The notes beneath the pieces are model-generated. The model had not been told where the DNA came from, made no database searches, and saw only the letters and a list, made by a program, of their open reading frames with translations. The translations under genes were made by a program, and so were the position numbers. This document shows, piece by piece, positions 1-6,886 of a DNA stretch of 10,629 nucleotides; position 1 is the stretch's first letter, and every line of letters begins with the position of its first letter. The DNA is from Spirochaetales bacterium (GTDB taxonomy: Bacteria > Spirochaetota > Spirochaetia > DSM-27196 > SLST01). Location of the stretch: contig JANQQY010000488.1 in the NCBI GenBank assembly GCA_028284845.1, positions 1 to 10,629 on the forward strand, written 5' to 3'.

Positions 1-894
1 GTAGAGATACGCACCAAGGTGATCAGCGTCTCCACCTACATTCTGGCAACGCTCTACGTGATTGCTGACACCGGCGGCTTCGACCTTTCCGCCGCGATCA
101 TCCTCGCCATTGCCGTTCTGGCCGTGGACATGGGCACAACAGCGTTTAACTCATTCTACGATTTTGCTCGTGGAGTCGACGTTCAGGGAATCACCATGGA
201 GCCGGAGAAGGTGCTTGTTCATGAGGGGGTTGCTCCGGCCTCGGCATTGATCGTCTCGCTCGTGCTCTATGCGATCGCAGTGCTGTCAGGCTTTGTCCTT
301 GCCCTTCAGACGTCGCTCTGGCTCCTGCCCATGGGGTTTGCCTCAATGGTGGTTGGCTTCGCCTACAATGGCGGCCCGCTACCCATCTCGCGGACGCCGG
401 TTGGCGAGCTCTTTGCCGGTGGCTTTCTTGGGACGGTTCTGTTCCTGGTGATCGTGCTTGCGCACGTGGGGAGTATCGATGCTTCGGATCTGGTCTTCAG
501 CCTTCCGAGCACCCTGATCATCGCCTCAGTCCTGACTGTGAACAACACGTGCGATATGGACGGAGATCGGCAGGCCGGTCGTCGAACGCTCTCGATCCTT
601 CTTGGCCGAACGGCGGGTAGTCTGGTCTCCGACCTGCTCGTCGTTGGGGCGTTCGCGATGGTGGTATGGCGCGGCGTGCTTCTACTGCGCGACCCTCAGG
701 TCTCCCAGGTGGCAGCAGTCGGTGGACTTCTTCTTGGCCTGGTCGCAGCGTTCATTTCGATTGCGCTCTTGGTCCTGATGCACCGTCGCGGGTTCAGTCA
801 CGAGACCAAGCGGCCCCAGATGGTTTCGATCATCCGGATCGTGATGCTCTACACCATCGCTTACGGGGGCCACTTTGTTGTTCAGGCGCTCTGA
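1..894 (+). CDS. UbiA/MenA-like prenyltransferase, 5' end missing
   Basis: This is an integral-membrane prenyltransferase of the UbiA superfamily, most like MenA (1,4-dihydroxy-2-naphthoate polyprenyltransferase), which attaches a polyprenyl chain to an aromatic ring in menaquinone synthesis. The frame is open from base 1 (VEIRTK precedes the GTG at 19), and related proteins carry this segment inside the N-terminal region, so the true start lies upstream of the window. Both Asp-rich motifs are visible: NSFYDFARGVD at 148-180, the first prenyl-diphosphate/Mg2+ site, and NNTCDMDGDRQAGRRTL at 541-591, the second. The NDxxD-like second motif followed by AGRRTL favours MenA over UbiA or COX10. Several hydrophobic segments fit the usual multi-helix bundle. 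It converges on the oxidoreductase gene with a single base between the two stop codons. The exact aromatic substrate is not proven. Confidence 0.85.
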   Translation, partial: VEIRTKVISVSTYILATLYVIADTGGFDLSAAIILAIAVLAVDMGTTAFNSFYDFARGVDVQGITMEPEKVLVHEGVAPASALIVSLVLYAIAVLSGFVLALQTSLWLLPMGFASMVVGFAYNGGPLPISRTPVGELFAGGFLGTVLFLVIVLAHVGSIDASDLVFSLPSTLIIASVLTVNNTCDMDGDRQAGRRTLSILLGRTAGSLVSDLLVVGAFAMVVWRGVLLLRDPQVSQVAAVGGLLLGLVAAFISIALLVLMHRRGFSHETKRPQMVSIIRIVMLYTIAYGGHFVVQAL

Positions 895-895
895 G

Positions 896-1987
896 TCAGA
901 ACTCTGCCGGCATCAGTGCAGGCTGCGTGCCTCTTGAGGAAAGCGCGTAGCGCGTTCCGGTATCGGAGGCGAGGTGGAAACCGTGCATGATCTCGAGGAC
1001 GTGGTTCGTCAGAGTCCCTGACGCTCGGTGGTCCCGGCCGGTCGCGATCGCGTCAGCGAGTTCGGCGACGCCGAGACCTCGGCTGTTTTCGTCATGTCCG
1101 AAGGCGAGCGGAACCTCGGTCCATTCGTCGTCGCCTGAGCGCCGTATCCGAACTGGTCCACCAAAGGTGTTGGGGTCAGGAACGCTGATCGACCCGGTAG
1201 ATCCATAGATCTCGATGCGAGGCAGATTCGCGGCCCAGATGTCAAAGCTCGTAATGATGGTTCCGATCGCGCCATTGGCGAAATTGATCGTGCCCGCAAT
1301 GTGAGTCGGAACGTCCACGGTGATGACTGTTCCCGCCAATGGCTCGCTCGTGATCGTGCGTTCCGGGAATGTGATCCGAGTTGAACCGGAGACCGATGCG
1401 ACCGGTCCGACGAGATTGACGAGCGCGGTCAGGTAGTAGGGTCCCATGTCAAACATCGGACCGCCGCCCTTCTTGTAGTAGAACTCCGGCGCCGGGTGCC
1501 AGCTCTCATGCCCGTGCCCCGCGAGGAATGCAGTGGCGGCAACGGGCGTTCCGATTTCGCCCTCTTCGATAAGCTTGCGGCACGTTTGAATTCCTGCGCC
1601 CAAGAAGGTGTCCGGTGCGCCGCCGACACGAACACCCTTCGCGGCCGCCGCCTTGAGTAGCTCGTTCGCCTCGTCGAGTTCGATGCAGAGAGGTTTCTCG
1701 ACGTAGACGTGTTTGCCCGCCTCGATCGCCGCCTTGCAGACCGAGTAGTGCGCATTCGGAATGGTAAGGTTGATGACAAGCTCAATATCGTCGTCCGCGA
1801 GCATCTCCTCCGGGCCGGCGTACGTCTTGGGAAGCTGATACTCCCGAGCCGCGTCTGTGGCTCGGTCAGGTATGACGTCGGCACAGCCCAAGAGTTCGAC
1901 GCGATCTGCAAACACACTCGTCAGGTTTTTGAGGTAGATGCCGCTGATATTGCCGACACCAATAATCCCAGCTCGTAGTCTACTCAT
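896..1987 (-). CDS. Gfo/Idh/MocA family oxidoreductase
   Basis: This is a 363-residue NAD(P)-dependent oxidoreductase of the Gfo/Idh/MocA family, which usually acts on sugars, inositols or their derivatives in the cytoplasm. The N-terminal Rossmann motif is GVGNIS (residues 10-15), and the family EKP signature carrying the catalytic-site lysine is at residues 97-99 (YVEKPL). The C-terminal domain has the family GGGPMFDMGPYY segment near residues 174-185, which has the conserved Asp of the usual GGGxLxDxGxH pattern but a Tyr where His is common. The ATG at 1987 is chosen because a Shine-Dalgarno GAGGTG sits just before it and the Rossmann fold begins at once; reading further upstream only translates the ThuA-like gene out of frame. 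The start lies 7 bp after the ThuA-like stop, and the SD overlaps that stop codon, so the two are cotranscribed and probably translationally coupled. The substrate is unknown. Confidence 0.9.
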   Translation of the reverse strand: MSRLRAGIIGVGNISGIYLKNLTSVFADRVELLGCADVIPDRATDAAREYQLPKTYAGPEEMLADDDIELVINLTIPNAHYSVCKAAIEAGKHVYVEKPLCIELDEANELLKAAAAKGVRVGGAPDTFLGAGIQTCRKLIEEGEIGTPVAATAFLAGHGHESWHPAPEFYYKKGGGPMFDMGPYYLTALVNLVGPVASVSGSTRITFPERTITSEPLAGTVITVDVPTHIAGTINFANGAIGTIITSFDIWAANLPRIEIYGSTGSISVPDPNTFGGPVRIRRSGDDEWTEVPLAFGHDENSRGLGVAELADAIATGRDHRASGTLTNHVLEIMHGFHLASDTGTRYALSSRGTQPALMPAEF

Positions 1988-1994
1988 AGCCACC

Positions 1995-2714
1995 TCAGAA
2001 CATCTTCGCGTCGCTGGCGAATTCTTTCGCCGTGCGGCCGCCTTCTGTCGCGATCGCCTTGCCTTCGCCGGCCCAGAGGAGGCCGCGTCGCATCGTCTCA
2101 AGCGCCTCCGGAATGTCGAAGATATCGGCGTGGTGTCCGAGCGAGTTGTAGAATACTCGACCGTGGCCCCAACGCTTGGTCCAGATGACCGGCATGTCAA
2201 CGTGTCGGTTCGACGAGTGATACCAAGTCACCGAAGGGAAGCGCGTTGTTGCGAGCACCTCGACCGCGGGATCAACGTGCAGGTAGTACTGCTCGCTTTT
2301 TACCGTGAAGTCGTTGATTCCTTCGAGAAGGGCGCTTGAATTGTTAGCGACGTTGACGCGGTACTCAACGCCGTCGCCGCCCGGGTGGGCGACCCAGTTT
2401 CCGCCGGTGATGAACTGCCAGAGCACGCTCTCTCTGAATGCGTCGCACATACCACCGTGGCATCCGGCGATACCTGTGCCAGATGCGACGGCCTCACTGA
2501 CGGCCTCGACCTGTTGCTTTTCGATCTTGCCCATAGTCCAGACCGGCACGATGAGATCCAGAGCCTTGAGCTTTTCCCCGTCTTCGAGTGACGCGAGTGT
2601 ATCGGATACCTCTACTTCGTAGTTCGCTTCTGTGAGGAGTCGCTGGAATATGGTTGAGACCTGGCTCGGTTCATGGCCGTCCCAGCCCCCCCATATGATG
2701 AGTGCTTTTTTCAT
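1995..2714 (-). CDS. ThuA-like protein (trehalose utilisation family, class I amidotransferase-like fold)
   Basis: This 239-residue cytoplasmic protein is of the ThuA-like family, a glutamine-amidotransferase-like fold often encoded next to Gfo/Idh/MocA oxidoreductases in sugar and polyol catabolism. Visible family marks are the N-terminal ALIIWGGWDGHEP strand-turn, GCHGG at residues 84-88 (the place of the family's GxHGG turn), an EQYY segment near residues 141-144, and the C-terminal MPVIWTKRWGHGRVFYNSLG stretch with H194-H195. The ATG at 2714 has an upstream GAGAGGTGA Shine-Dalgarno. It is the first gene of a two-gene operon with the oxidoreductase, read divergently from the PAS-GGDEF-EAL gene. 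ThuA of rhizobia is linked to 3-ketotrehalose metabolism, but the substrate here cannot be told. Length is typical of the family. Confidence 0.85.
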   Translation of the reverse strand: MKKALIIWGGWDGHEPSQVSTIFQRLLTEANYEVEVSDTLASLEDGEKLKALDLIVPVWTMGKIEKQQVEAVSEAVASGTGIAGCHGGMCDAFRESVLWQFITGGNWVAHPGGDGVEYRVNVANNSSALLEGINDFTVKSEQYYLHVDPAVEVLATTRFPSVTWYHSSNRHVDMPVIWTKRWGHGRVFYNSLGHHADIFDIPEALETMRRGLLWAGEGKAIATEGGRTAKEFASDAKMF

Positions 2715-2741
2715 GGGTCACCTCTCTTAATGAATTCCGGT

Positions 2742-2770
2742 ATTCTGACGCTCTTTGGGGCTGCGGGCAA
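2742..2770 (-). promoter_or_regulatory. Predicted sigma70-type promoter of the ThuA-Gfo operon
   Basis: On the minus strand a TTGCCC box (2765-2770) is followed after exactly 17 bases by CAGAAT (2742-2747), each matching 4 of 6 consensus positions. Transcription would begin near 2735, leaving a leader of about 20 nt that contains the GAGAGGTGA ribosome site of the ThuA-like gene. The only other gene facing this 105-bp gap reads the opposite way, so some promoter here is required. Assignment is by eye. Confidence 0.5.
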
Positions 2771-2803
2771 GTCAGCGGAGTGATGGCGGTCGCCCGACCG
2801 AAT

Positions 2804-2812
2804 TGGTATAGT
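2804..2812 (+). promoter_or_regulatory. Extended -10 promoter giving a probable leaderless mRNA
   Basis: The plus strand carries TGGTATAGT: an extended -10 TG, one base, then TATAGT (2807-2812). The GTG start of the PAS-GGDEF-EAL gene is at 2820, seven bases after the -10 box, where transcription would be expected to start. No Shine-Dalgarno-like sequence precedes the GTG, and the -35 region (TGGCGG near 2784-2789) is poor, as expected for an extended -10 promoter. Together these suggest a leaderless transcript. Confidence 0.5.
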
Positions 2813-2819
2813 TTCGCCG

Positions 2820-4541
2820 GTGAATGCCTATGAGGAGATCGTCAATCGGTCTCATGACTATATAACGCTCATCAATCGTGACTATGTGTATGAGATCGCG
2901 AATGATGCCTACTGCAATCAGATTGGAAAGCGGCGCGAACAGATCGTCGGTCGATCAGTGGCTCAGGTCTGGGGCGAGGAGCGCTTTCGGACGGCGATCA
3001 AGCCGCATCTGGACCGATGCCTGTCCGGCGAGCAGGTCAGCTACATCGATCGGTTTGTTTTTGGTGAGATCGAGCGACACATCAACGTCGCCTTCTACCC
3101 TTACGGTCCGAAGGATCGAGCGAGTCACGTTCTTGTCTTCTCGCACGACATCACGCGACTGAGCCAGGTCGAGGAACGTCTCACCTCCTATGAGGTGAGA
3201 GACCCCACAACCGGTCTCTTCAACCGTAGGTCGCTTGAGATCATCCTGGAGAAGGAGATCGAGCAGGCGGGCGATCGTGATCGAGCGATCCTCTTTGTTC
3301 GGCTCGACAACCTCGATCAGATCGTCGATCTCCACGGCTATCGAGTGGGCGACCTCATTCTCGAGAACACGGGACTGCGAATCATGCGATGTGTTCAATC
3401 GGCAGATTACGTGTTCCGGTTTGCCGGGAACGAGATCGCCGTACTCATCACCGACATTTCCGACCGAATCGCGCTCTCCGCGACAGCGACGCAGATACAT
3501 CACGAGGTGACGCTTCCCTACCAGCAGGGCGAGTCGGCGCTCTCGGTCGGTGCCTGCATCGGCATCGCCTTCTTCCCTCAGGACGGAAACGATCGAGAGG
3601 AGCTCGTCCAGAACGCGCACATCGCCATGTCTGATGCCGGGCGTAGACGGCTCCCGTATGTCTTCTTCGATTCTGGCCTGCACCGCGCGGTTCAGAGTCG
3701 CCTTGCTCTGGGGTCGGAGATTGGCTCTGCGATGAGGGACCGGCAGTTTCGGGTTCACTATCAACCGATCGTGAACGCGCGAGGCGGCATCGTTGGGTCG
3801 GAGGCGCTTGTGCGATGGGAGCATCCTCAGCGGGGGCTTATCATGCCCGGCGAGATCATTCCTGCCGCATCTGAGGCTGGGCTGATGACGTCGCTCGGGA
3901 GATATGTGCTCTTTGAGGCGTGCGAGCAGATCCGCGCCTGGGCGTCGGTGCGAAAGCTCTTTGTAACCGTGAACATGACGGCCGGCGAGTTCCTGGAAGA
4001 TCACACGCTCGAGGGGGTGCGGAACGCGATCGAGACCGCTCGGATCGATGCCCGTCAGCTCAAGATAGAGATCACGGAAAGCGAGACGATGGAAAACCCG
4101 GAGGCCGCGATACGAACGATCAGGAGCCTCCAGCGGATGGGGGTCGATGTCTTGATCGATGACTTTGGTACCGGGCAGAGTTCGCTCGCGAATCTGAGAA
4201 CGTTGCCGGCACGCATCCTCAAACTCGACAAGTCGTTCACAAAGGATCTCGCAGCCAATCAATCGACGACGCTACGGTCACACCAGCGTTCCGGCTCCGA
4301 CGTGCTCGCCCGTAACATCGCAGCAGAACACGATGCCGAGCATCCCGGTGCAGAGTTCCTGCGCCACGTTGTTGCTGCATTGAAGAGTCTCAAGAAGACC
4401 GTTCTCATCGAGGGGGTTGAGACCGCCGCCGAGGCGAAGAGCGCGGCGCGCCTTGGCTTCGACCTGCTCCAGGGGAGCTACTACGGCTCGGCAATGCCTG
4501 CCGATGATCTTGGCGCGATGATTCGTGCGTCCGGCCGGTAG
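2820..4541 (+). CDS. PAS-GGDEF-EAL protein, probable c-di-GMP phosphodiesterase
   Basis: This is a 573-residue soluble signalling protein with a PAS-like sensor (about 1-115), a GGDEF domain (about 120-290) and an EAL domain (about 300-570). The GGDEF signature is degenerate: RFAGNEI at residues 200-206 replaces RxGGDEF, so cyclase activity is unlikely and the domain may act as a GTP-sensing or structural module. The EAL domain keeps the expected metal and catalytic residues: E328 of EAL, N385, E420 of the ITES segment, DDFGTG at 447-452, K468 of ILKLD, E531 of EGVE and Q551. It should hydrolyse c-di-GMP to pGpG. Between K468 and E531 there is a polar segment about 28 residues longer than usual. 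The GTG start lacks a Shine-Dalgarno and lies just after an extended -10 box. No signal peptide or membrane helix is seen, so the ligand of the PAS domain is probably cytoplasmic. The gene stands alone and converges on the pirin gene. Confidence 0.92.
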   Translation: MNAYEEIVNRSHDYITLINRDYVYEIANDAYCNQIGKRREQIVGRSVAQVWGEERFRTAIKPHLDRCLSGEQVSYIDRFVFGEIERHINVAFYPYGPKDRASHVLVFSHDITRLSQVEERLTSYEVRDPTTGLFNRRSLEIILEKEIEQAGDRDRAILFVRLDNLDQIVDLHGYRVGDLILENTGLRIMRCVQSADYVFRFAGNEIAVLITDISDRIALSATATQIHHEVTLPYQQGESALSVGACIGIAFFPQDGNDREELVQNAHIAMSDAGRRRLPYVFFDSGLHRAVQSRLALGSEIGSAMRDRQFRVHYQPIVNARGGIVGSEALVRWEHPQRGLIMPGEIIPAASEAGLMTSLGRYVLFEACEQIRAWASVRKLFVTVNMTAGEFLEDHTLEGVRNAIETARIDARQLKIEITESETMENPEAAIRTIRSLQRMGVDVLIDDFGTGQSSLANLRTLPARILKLDKSFTKDLAANQSTTLRSHQRSGSDVLARNIAAEHDAEHPGAEFLRHVVAALKSLKKTVLIEGVETAAEAKSAARLGFDLLQGSYYGSAMPADDLGAMIRASGR

Positions 4542-4607
4542 AATTGGATGCGAACGTGACGGTGCCATTCGCAGGGCGCTCGGGTCGCTGCAGTTGACCC
4601 CGTCGGT

Positions 4608-5525
4608 CTATCCGAAGGTCCCACTCTTCTTGATAAACGTGCCGTTCTGAAACTCTTCGAACGCCGTCTGCAACTCCTGCTGCGTGTTCATCACGATGGG
4701 GCCATACCAAGCGACCGGTTCACGAATAGGTCGGCCCGAGACGAGCAGGAATCTGAGTCCCTCGTCTCCCGCGGTCACGCGCACCTCATCCCCTGAGTCG
4801 AAGATGACAAGCGAGCGGTTGTCCACCTCCACGGGCTTGATTGCAATGATGTCCTCTTCGACTTCGTAGGGGACACCTTGCTTCTCGCTCGATCCACGGA
4901 ATGATCCGTCTCCCTCAAAGATATAGGCGAACGCTCGGGACTCAAGATCCATCTTGAAGCTCTTTGTCTTTCCGGCGGGCACTGTGATGTCCATGTAGCG
5001 AGGCGCGGCAGCAATGCCGTCAACGGGGCCTGTGATGCCCTGGTACTCGCCACATAGGACGCGGATAATGGTCCCGTCGTCCTCGCTCCGCACTTGCACT
5101 TCCGCGCCGGGTACGTCCTGGTAGCGCGGGTCGCTCATCTTGAGCTCGCGGGGGAGATTGGCCCAGAGCTGGAAGCCGTGCATCCTTCCCTGATCGTCGC
5201 CCTCTGGCATCTCTTGATGGACGATGCCACTTCCTGCCGTCATCCACTGAATCGATCCGGCGCCGAGCACGCCCGAGTTTCCAAGGCTGTCACCGTGTGC
5301 GACCGTCCCGGCAAGTACGTAGGTGACGGTCTCGATTCCGCGGTGGGGGTGCCATGGGAACCCCTTGATGTAGTCCTGCTCTCGATCACCCCGGAAGTCG
5401 TCAAAAAGCAGGAAGGGATCAGTGAGATCGGTATCGCCAAAGCCGAATCCGCGGTGCAGGTTGACGCCCGCACCCTCACGGGTTGGCGTTGCTCGAGATA
5501 CTTTGCGAACCGGGCTCAGCGACAT
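4608..5525 (-). CDS. Pirin family protein
   Basis: This is a 305-residue bicupin of the pirin family, metal-binding proteins of which some bacterial members (YhhW type) act as quercetin dioxygenases and others as partners of metabolic enzymes. The N-terminal cupin has the conserved metal ligands: FPWHPHRG gives H59 and H61, and GIVHQEMPE gives H103 and E105, matching the His/His/His/Glu set of known pirins. The C-terminal cupin is present (about residues 170-290) without a clear metal set, as usual. The ATG at 5525 is chosen over a GTG ten codons upstream because a perfect GGAGG lies 4 bases before it (5530-5534) and homology starts soon after. It converges on the EAL gene with a 66-bp gap. 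The physiological role is unknown; no partner gene is adjacent. Confidence 0.9.
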   Translation of the reverse strand: MSLSPVRKVSRATPTREGAGVNLHRGFGFGDTDLTDPFLLFDDFRGDREQDYIKGFPWHPHRGIETVTYVLAGTVAHGDSLGNSGVLGAGSIQWMTAGSGIVHQEMPEGDDQGRMHGFQLWANLPRELKMSDPRYQDVPGAEVQVRSEDDGTIIRVLCGEYQGITGPVDGIAAAPRYMDITVPAGKTKSFKMDLESRAFAYIFEGDGSFRGSSEKQGVPYEVEEDIIAIKPVEVDNRSLVIFDSGDEVRVTAGDEGLRFLLVSGRPIREPVAWYGPIVMNTQQELQTAFEEFQNGTFIKKSGTFG

Positions 5526-5581
5526 GGTTCCTCCATTCTCCCAAAACCTACTCACTTCAGCGTGAAAGACCCACCCTGTCG

Positions 5582-5958
5582 CTACGCGTTGCTTCTTGAG
5601 CCGTCGGTGCCAATCCGCAGATAGCTGATCGTTGTGCTCATGGCCGCGGCGAGGTCGGTGACCGACTGCTTTAGCTCGCTGATTATGAGTGACCTGCGAT
5701 GCCGGTTGATGCGTCGAAGGTGGCGGCAGCGCTATACCAAGTGTCGGCCTCCATCGGTGTTGCCGGCACCGGAGTCCATCCCGCAGATGAGTGGCGGAAG
5801 TGGTAGGTGCACAGGTAGGAGCCGTTGTTGTGGTCCCATCCGATGTTGGCGTCGTGCACGTATGCGACTATCGCATACGGGATCACTACGATCGGCGCCG
5901 GTACGCGGGACTCGAATGCTTGGGAGGTGTCACGAACCTTGTTGCTCCGCTCTGTCTA
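5582..5958 (-). pseudogene. LamG/concanavalin-like domain remnant, frameshifted
   Basis: From a stop at 5958 down to a stop at 5683 the minus strand is open for about 90 codons. It encodes GWDHNNGSY followed by an aromatic strand and then ADTWYSAAATFDASTG, the strand-loop-strand pattern typical of LamG/concanavalin-type jelly-roll domains (usually TWYHVAATYDGST). The frame ends just after this pattern, before the expected final strands. In another frame the next codons (5689 down to a TAG at 5582) encode a plausible amphipathic helix, ELKQSVTDLAAAMSTT, then ISYLRIGTDGSRSNA, suggesting a frameshift. No start codon with a Shine-Dalgarno precedes it. It is best read as the tail of a decayed secreted or phage-type LamG protein. 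The family call rests on pattern only. Confidence 0.4.
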
Positions 5959-6168
5959 ATTCCAGTCTGGAGATCGGGTTAGAAGGAAACGCATCAGAGA
6001 GACTCGATTTGGGCGTAGCTCGACGCCTGACAAGCAGATACGGCACCACGACCAACAAGCTCAGTGACACCAAGGAATGCTCTGGGCCACAGTCGCACCA
6101 AAGGTGCTCTCCTCGAAGCCGGGGAATGCCGCAAGGGCAAACAGTGCAGCGTACAGATACTTCCTCAT
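5930..6168 (-). pseudogene. Broken small secreted or membrane protein fragment
   Basis: An ATG at 6168 on the minus strand starts MRKYLYAALFALAAFPGF, which looks like a signal peptide or membrane helix, but this frame stops about 35 codons later. In an overlapping frame the strand then encodes SLVSLSLLVVVPYLLVRRR (about 6010-6070), a second hydrophobic helix followed by a basic cluster, and runs on to a stop at 5930. One frameshift would join the two into a small membrane or exported protein. It lies directly upstream of the LamG-like remnant in the same direction, so both may once have been one gene. Support is weak: short, no homology that can be recognised, no clear ribosome site. Confidence 0.22.
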
Positions 6169-6261
6169 GCGAATAGAGATGCGAGAACAGTGCCAACTCC
6201 CGCCGACCCATTTCGAGTCCTGGAGCGACTTACGACATGCAGGGGTGCGATTTGCATGGTG

Positions 6262-6296
6262 GGCGGAATCGACATGCATCGTGCATCGATTTCGCC
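6262..6296. repeat. Strong imperfect inverted repeat (hairpin)
   Basis: GGCG (6262-6265) pairs with CGCC (6293-6296), AATCGA (6267-6272) pairs with TCGATT (6286-6291), and within the loop TGCA (6275-6278) pairs with TGCA (6282-6285) around TCG. The single internal pair 6266/6292 is G-T on the plus strand and A-C on the minus strand, and CA at 6273-6274 is bulged. It begins about 9 bases after the stop of the DUF1707-type gene in the minus direction. No T-run follows on either strand, so it is not a classic intrinsic terminator, although it may end or protect the operon's mRNA. Confidence 0.55.
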
Positions 6297-6304
6297 TGGT
6301 ATCG

Positions 6305-6871
6305 CTAAAGCCTCGTTACCCTGATGGACGAGTTGTTGGCGACTCCTTTCAGAACGACTAGTGGGCCCGATGGATCCTCGGTCTTTCTGAGTCGCTTGGC
6401 GACCGAGATGAAGCTTCCGGTTCCGTCAACGTCTTCTGCGACTCGCGTGCCTGGTGGGAAGAGGAGGCGCATGGTGCAGGCAGAGACGTCCAGATCGATC
6501 TCGATATGCTCGAACCCTGGATCTCCGGCTTGATCAAACCTCGCGCTAAGGACGCACGCCTTCTGAGAAACGGCGAGTCGTGGCGATCGAAGCCAGATCC
6601 CCCGTTTTCGTATGACTTGATTGCTGCCCTTCATCACCTGCTGGTCGTGCGGGACGACCGGCGAAGATTGAGACGCGGACGGGAGGCGTGCGGGTTCGAG
6701 TCGCCTGGGCAAGTCGTCAACCAACGCCTCAACGGCGTCGAAGGTGTCTGCCGCTTCGAGTGCCTCCACGCGATGCTCGAACTCAACCTCGGTCAGGTAG
6801 TCCTCCGCGTAGGCGGCTACAAGGAACTGCTGGGCGTGTTCCTTTTTCTGTGGGAACGGCATATCTCGCAC
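6305..6871 (-). CDS. DUF1707-type / LiaF-C-like domain protein
   Basis: This 188-residue protein has no signal peptide or membrane helix. Residues about 4-55 fit the DUF1707/SHOCT-like helical pattern: a helix, AAYAEDYLTEVEFEHRVEAL, then a second helix ending in VDDLP. Residues about 118-188 form a beta-rich region like the C-terminal domain of LiaF/YvqF-type cell-envelope stress proteins, with the glycine-rich turns GTRVAEDVDGTGSF and LKGVANNSS. The function is not known; related proteins are tied to envelope stress sensing. The start is a GTG at 6871, ten bases after a GGGGAG that overlaps the stop of the nucleosidase gene; an ATG at 6862 is the alternative and would remove three residues. 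A 15-bp gap puts it last in the minus-strand operon. Confidence 0.7.
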   Translation of the reverse strand: MRDMPFPQKKEHAQQFLVAAYAEDYLTEVEFEHRVEALEAADTFDAVEALVDDLPRRLEPARLPSASQSSPVVPHDQQVMKGSNQVIRKRGIWLRSPRLAVSQKACVLSARFDQAGDPGFEHIEIDLDVSACTMRLLFPPGTRVAEDVDGTGSFISVAKRLRKTEDPSGPLVVLKGVANNSSIRVTRL

Positions 6872-6886
6872 TGCTTGTGATCTCCC

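Larger units (their letters stand above)
5526..6304. other. Gene-poor stretch with decayed minus-strand fragments
   Basis: These 780 bases between the pirin start and the end of the DUF1707-type gene hold no intact gene with a convincing ribosome site. Open frames on both strands are short and overlap one another. The longest plus-strand frame (5634-6176) is rich in Arg, Cys and Ser with no recognisable motif and looks spurious. Minus-strand fragments that resemble real protein (LamG-like, helical tail, signal peptide) are listed separately, as is a strong hairpin near the right end. The pirin promoter should lie at the left end, but no convincing -35/-10 pair was found. Confidence 0.6.

Noticed and set aside
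938..958. Inverted repeat GGAA-GCGC / GCGC-TTCC near the end of the prenyltransferase gene
   Set aside because: It lies inside the oxidoreductase coding sequence, has a mismatch in the stem and no T-run, so it is more likely chance in GC-rich coding DNA than a terminator.
1988..2200. Extending the Gfo/Idh oxidoreductase upstream to 2200
   Set aside because: The added residues are an out-of-frame translation of the ThuA-like gene; the ATG at 1987 has a Shine-Dalgarno and starts directly at the Rossmann fold.
2955..4262. Long minus-strand open frame (435 codons) opposite the PAS-GGDEF-EAL gene
   Set aside because: It is antisense to a gene with clear domains, its composition is Arg/Asp/Leu-rich without motifs, and it is explained by codon bias of the plus-strand gene.
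4549..4573. Possible terminator TGCGAA...TTCGCA between the EAL and pirin genes
   Set aside because: The stem is only 6 bp with a 13-base loop and no T-run; too weak to call.
5634..6176. Plus-strand open frame of 180 codons in the gene-poor stretch
   Set aside because: It is rich in Arg, Cys and Ser, has no motif and no good ribosome site, and overlaps minus-strand frames with protein-like patterns.
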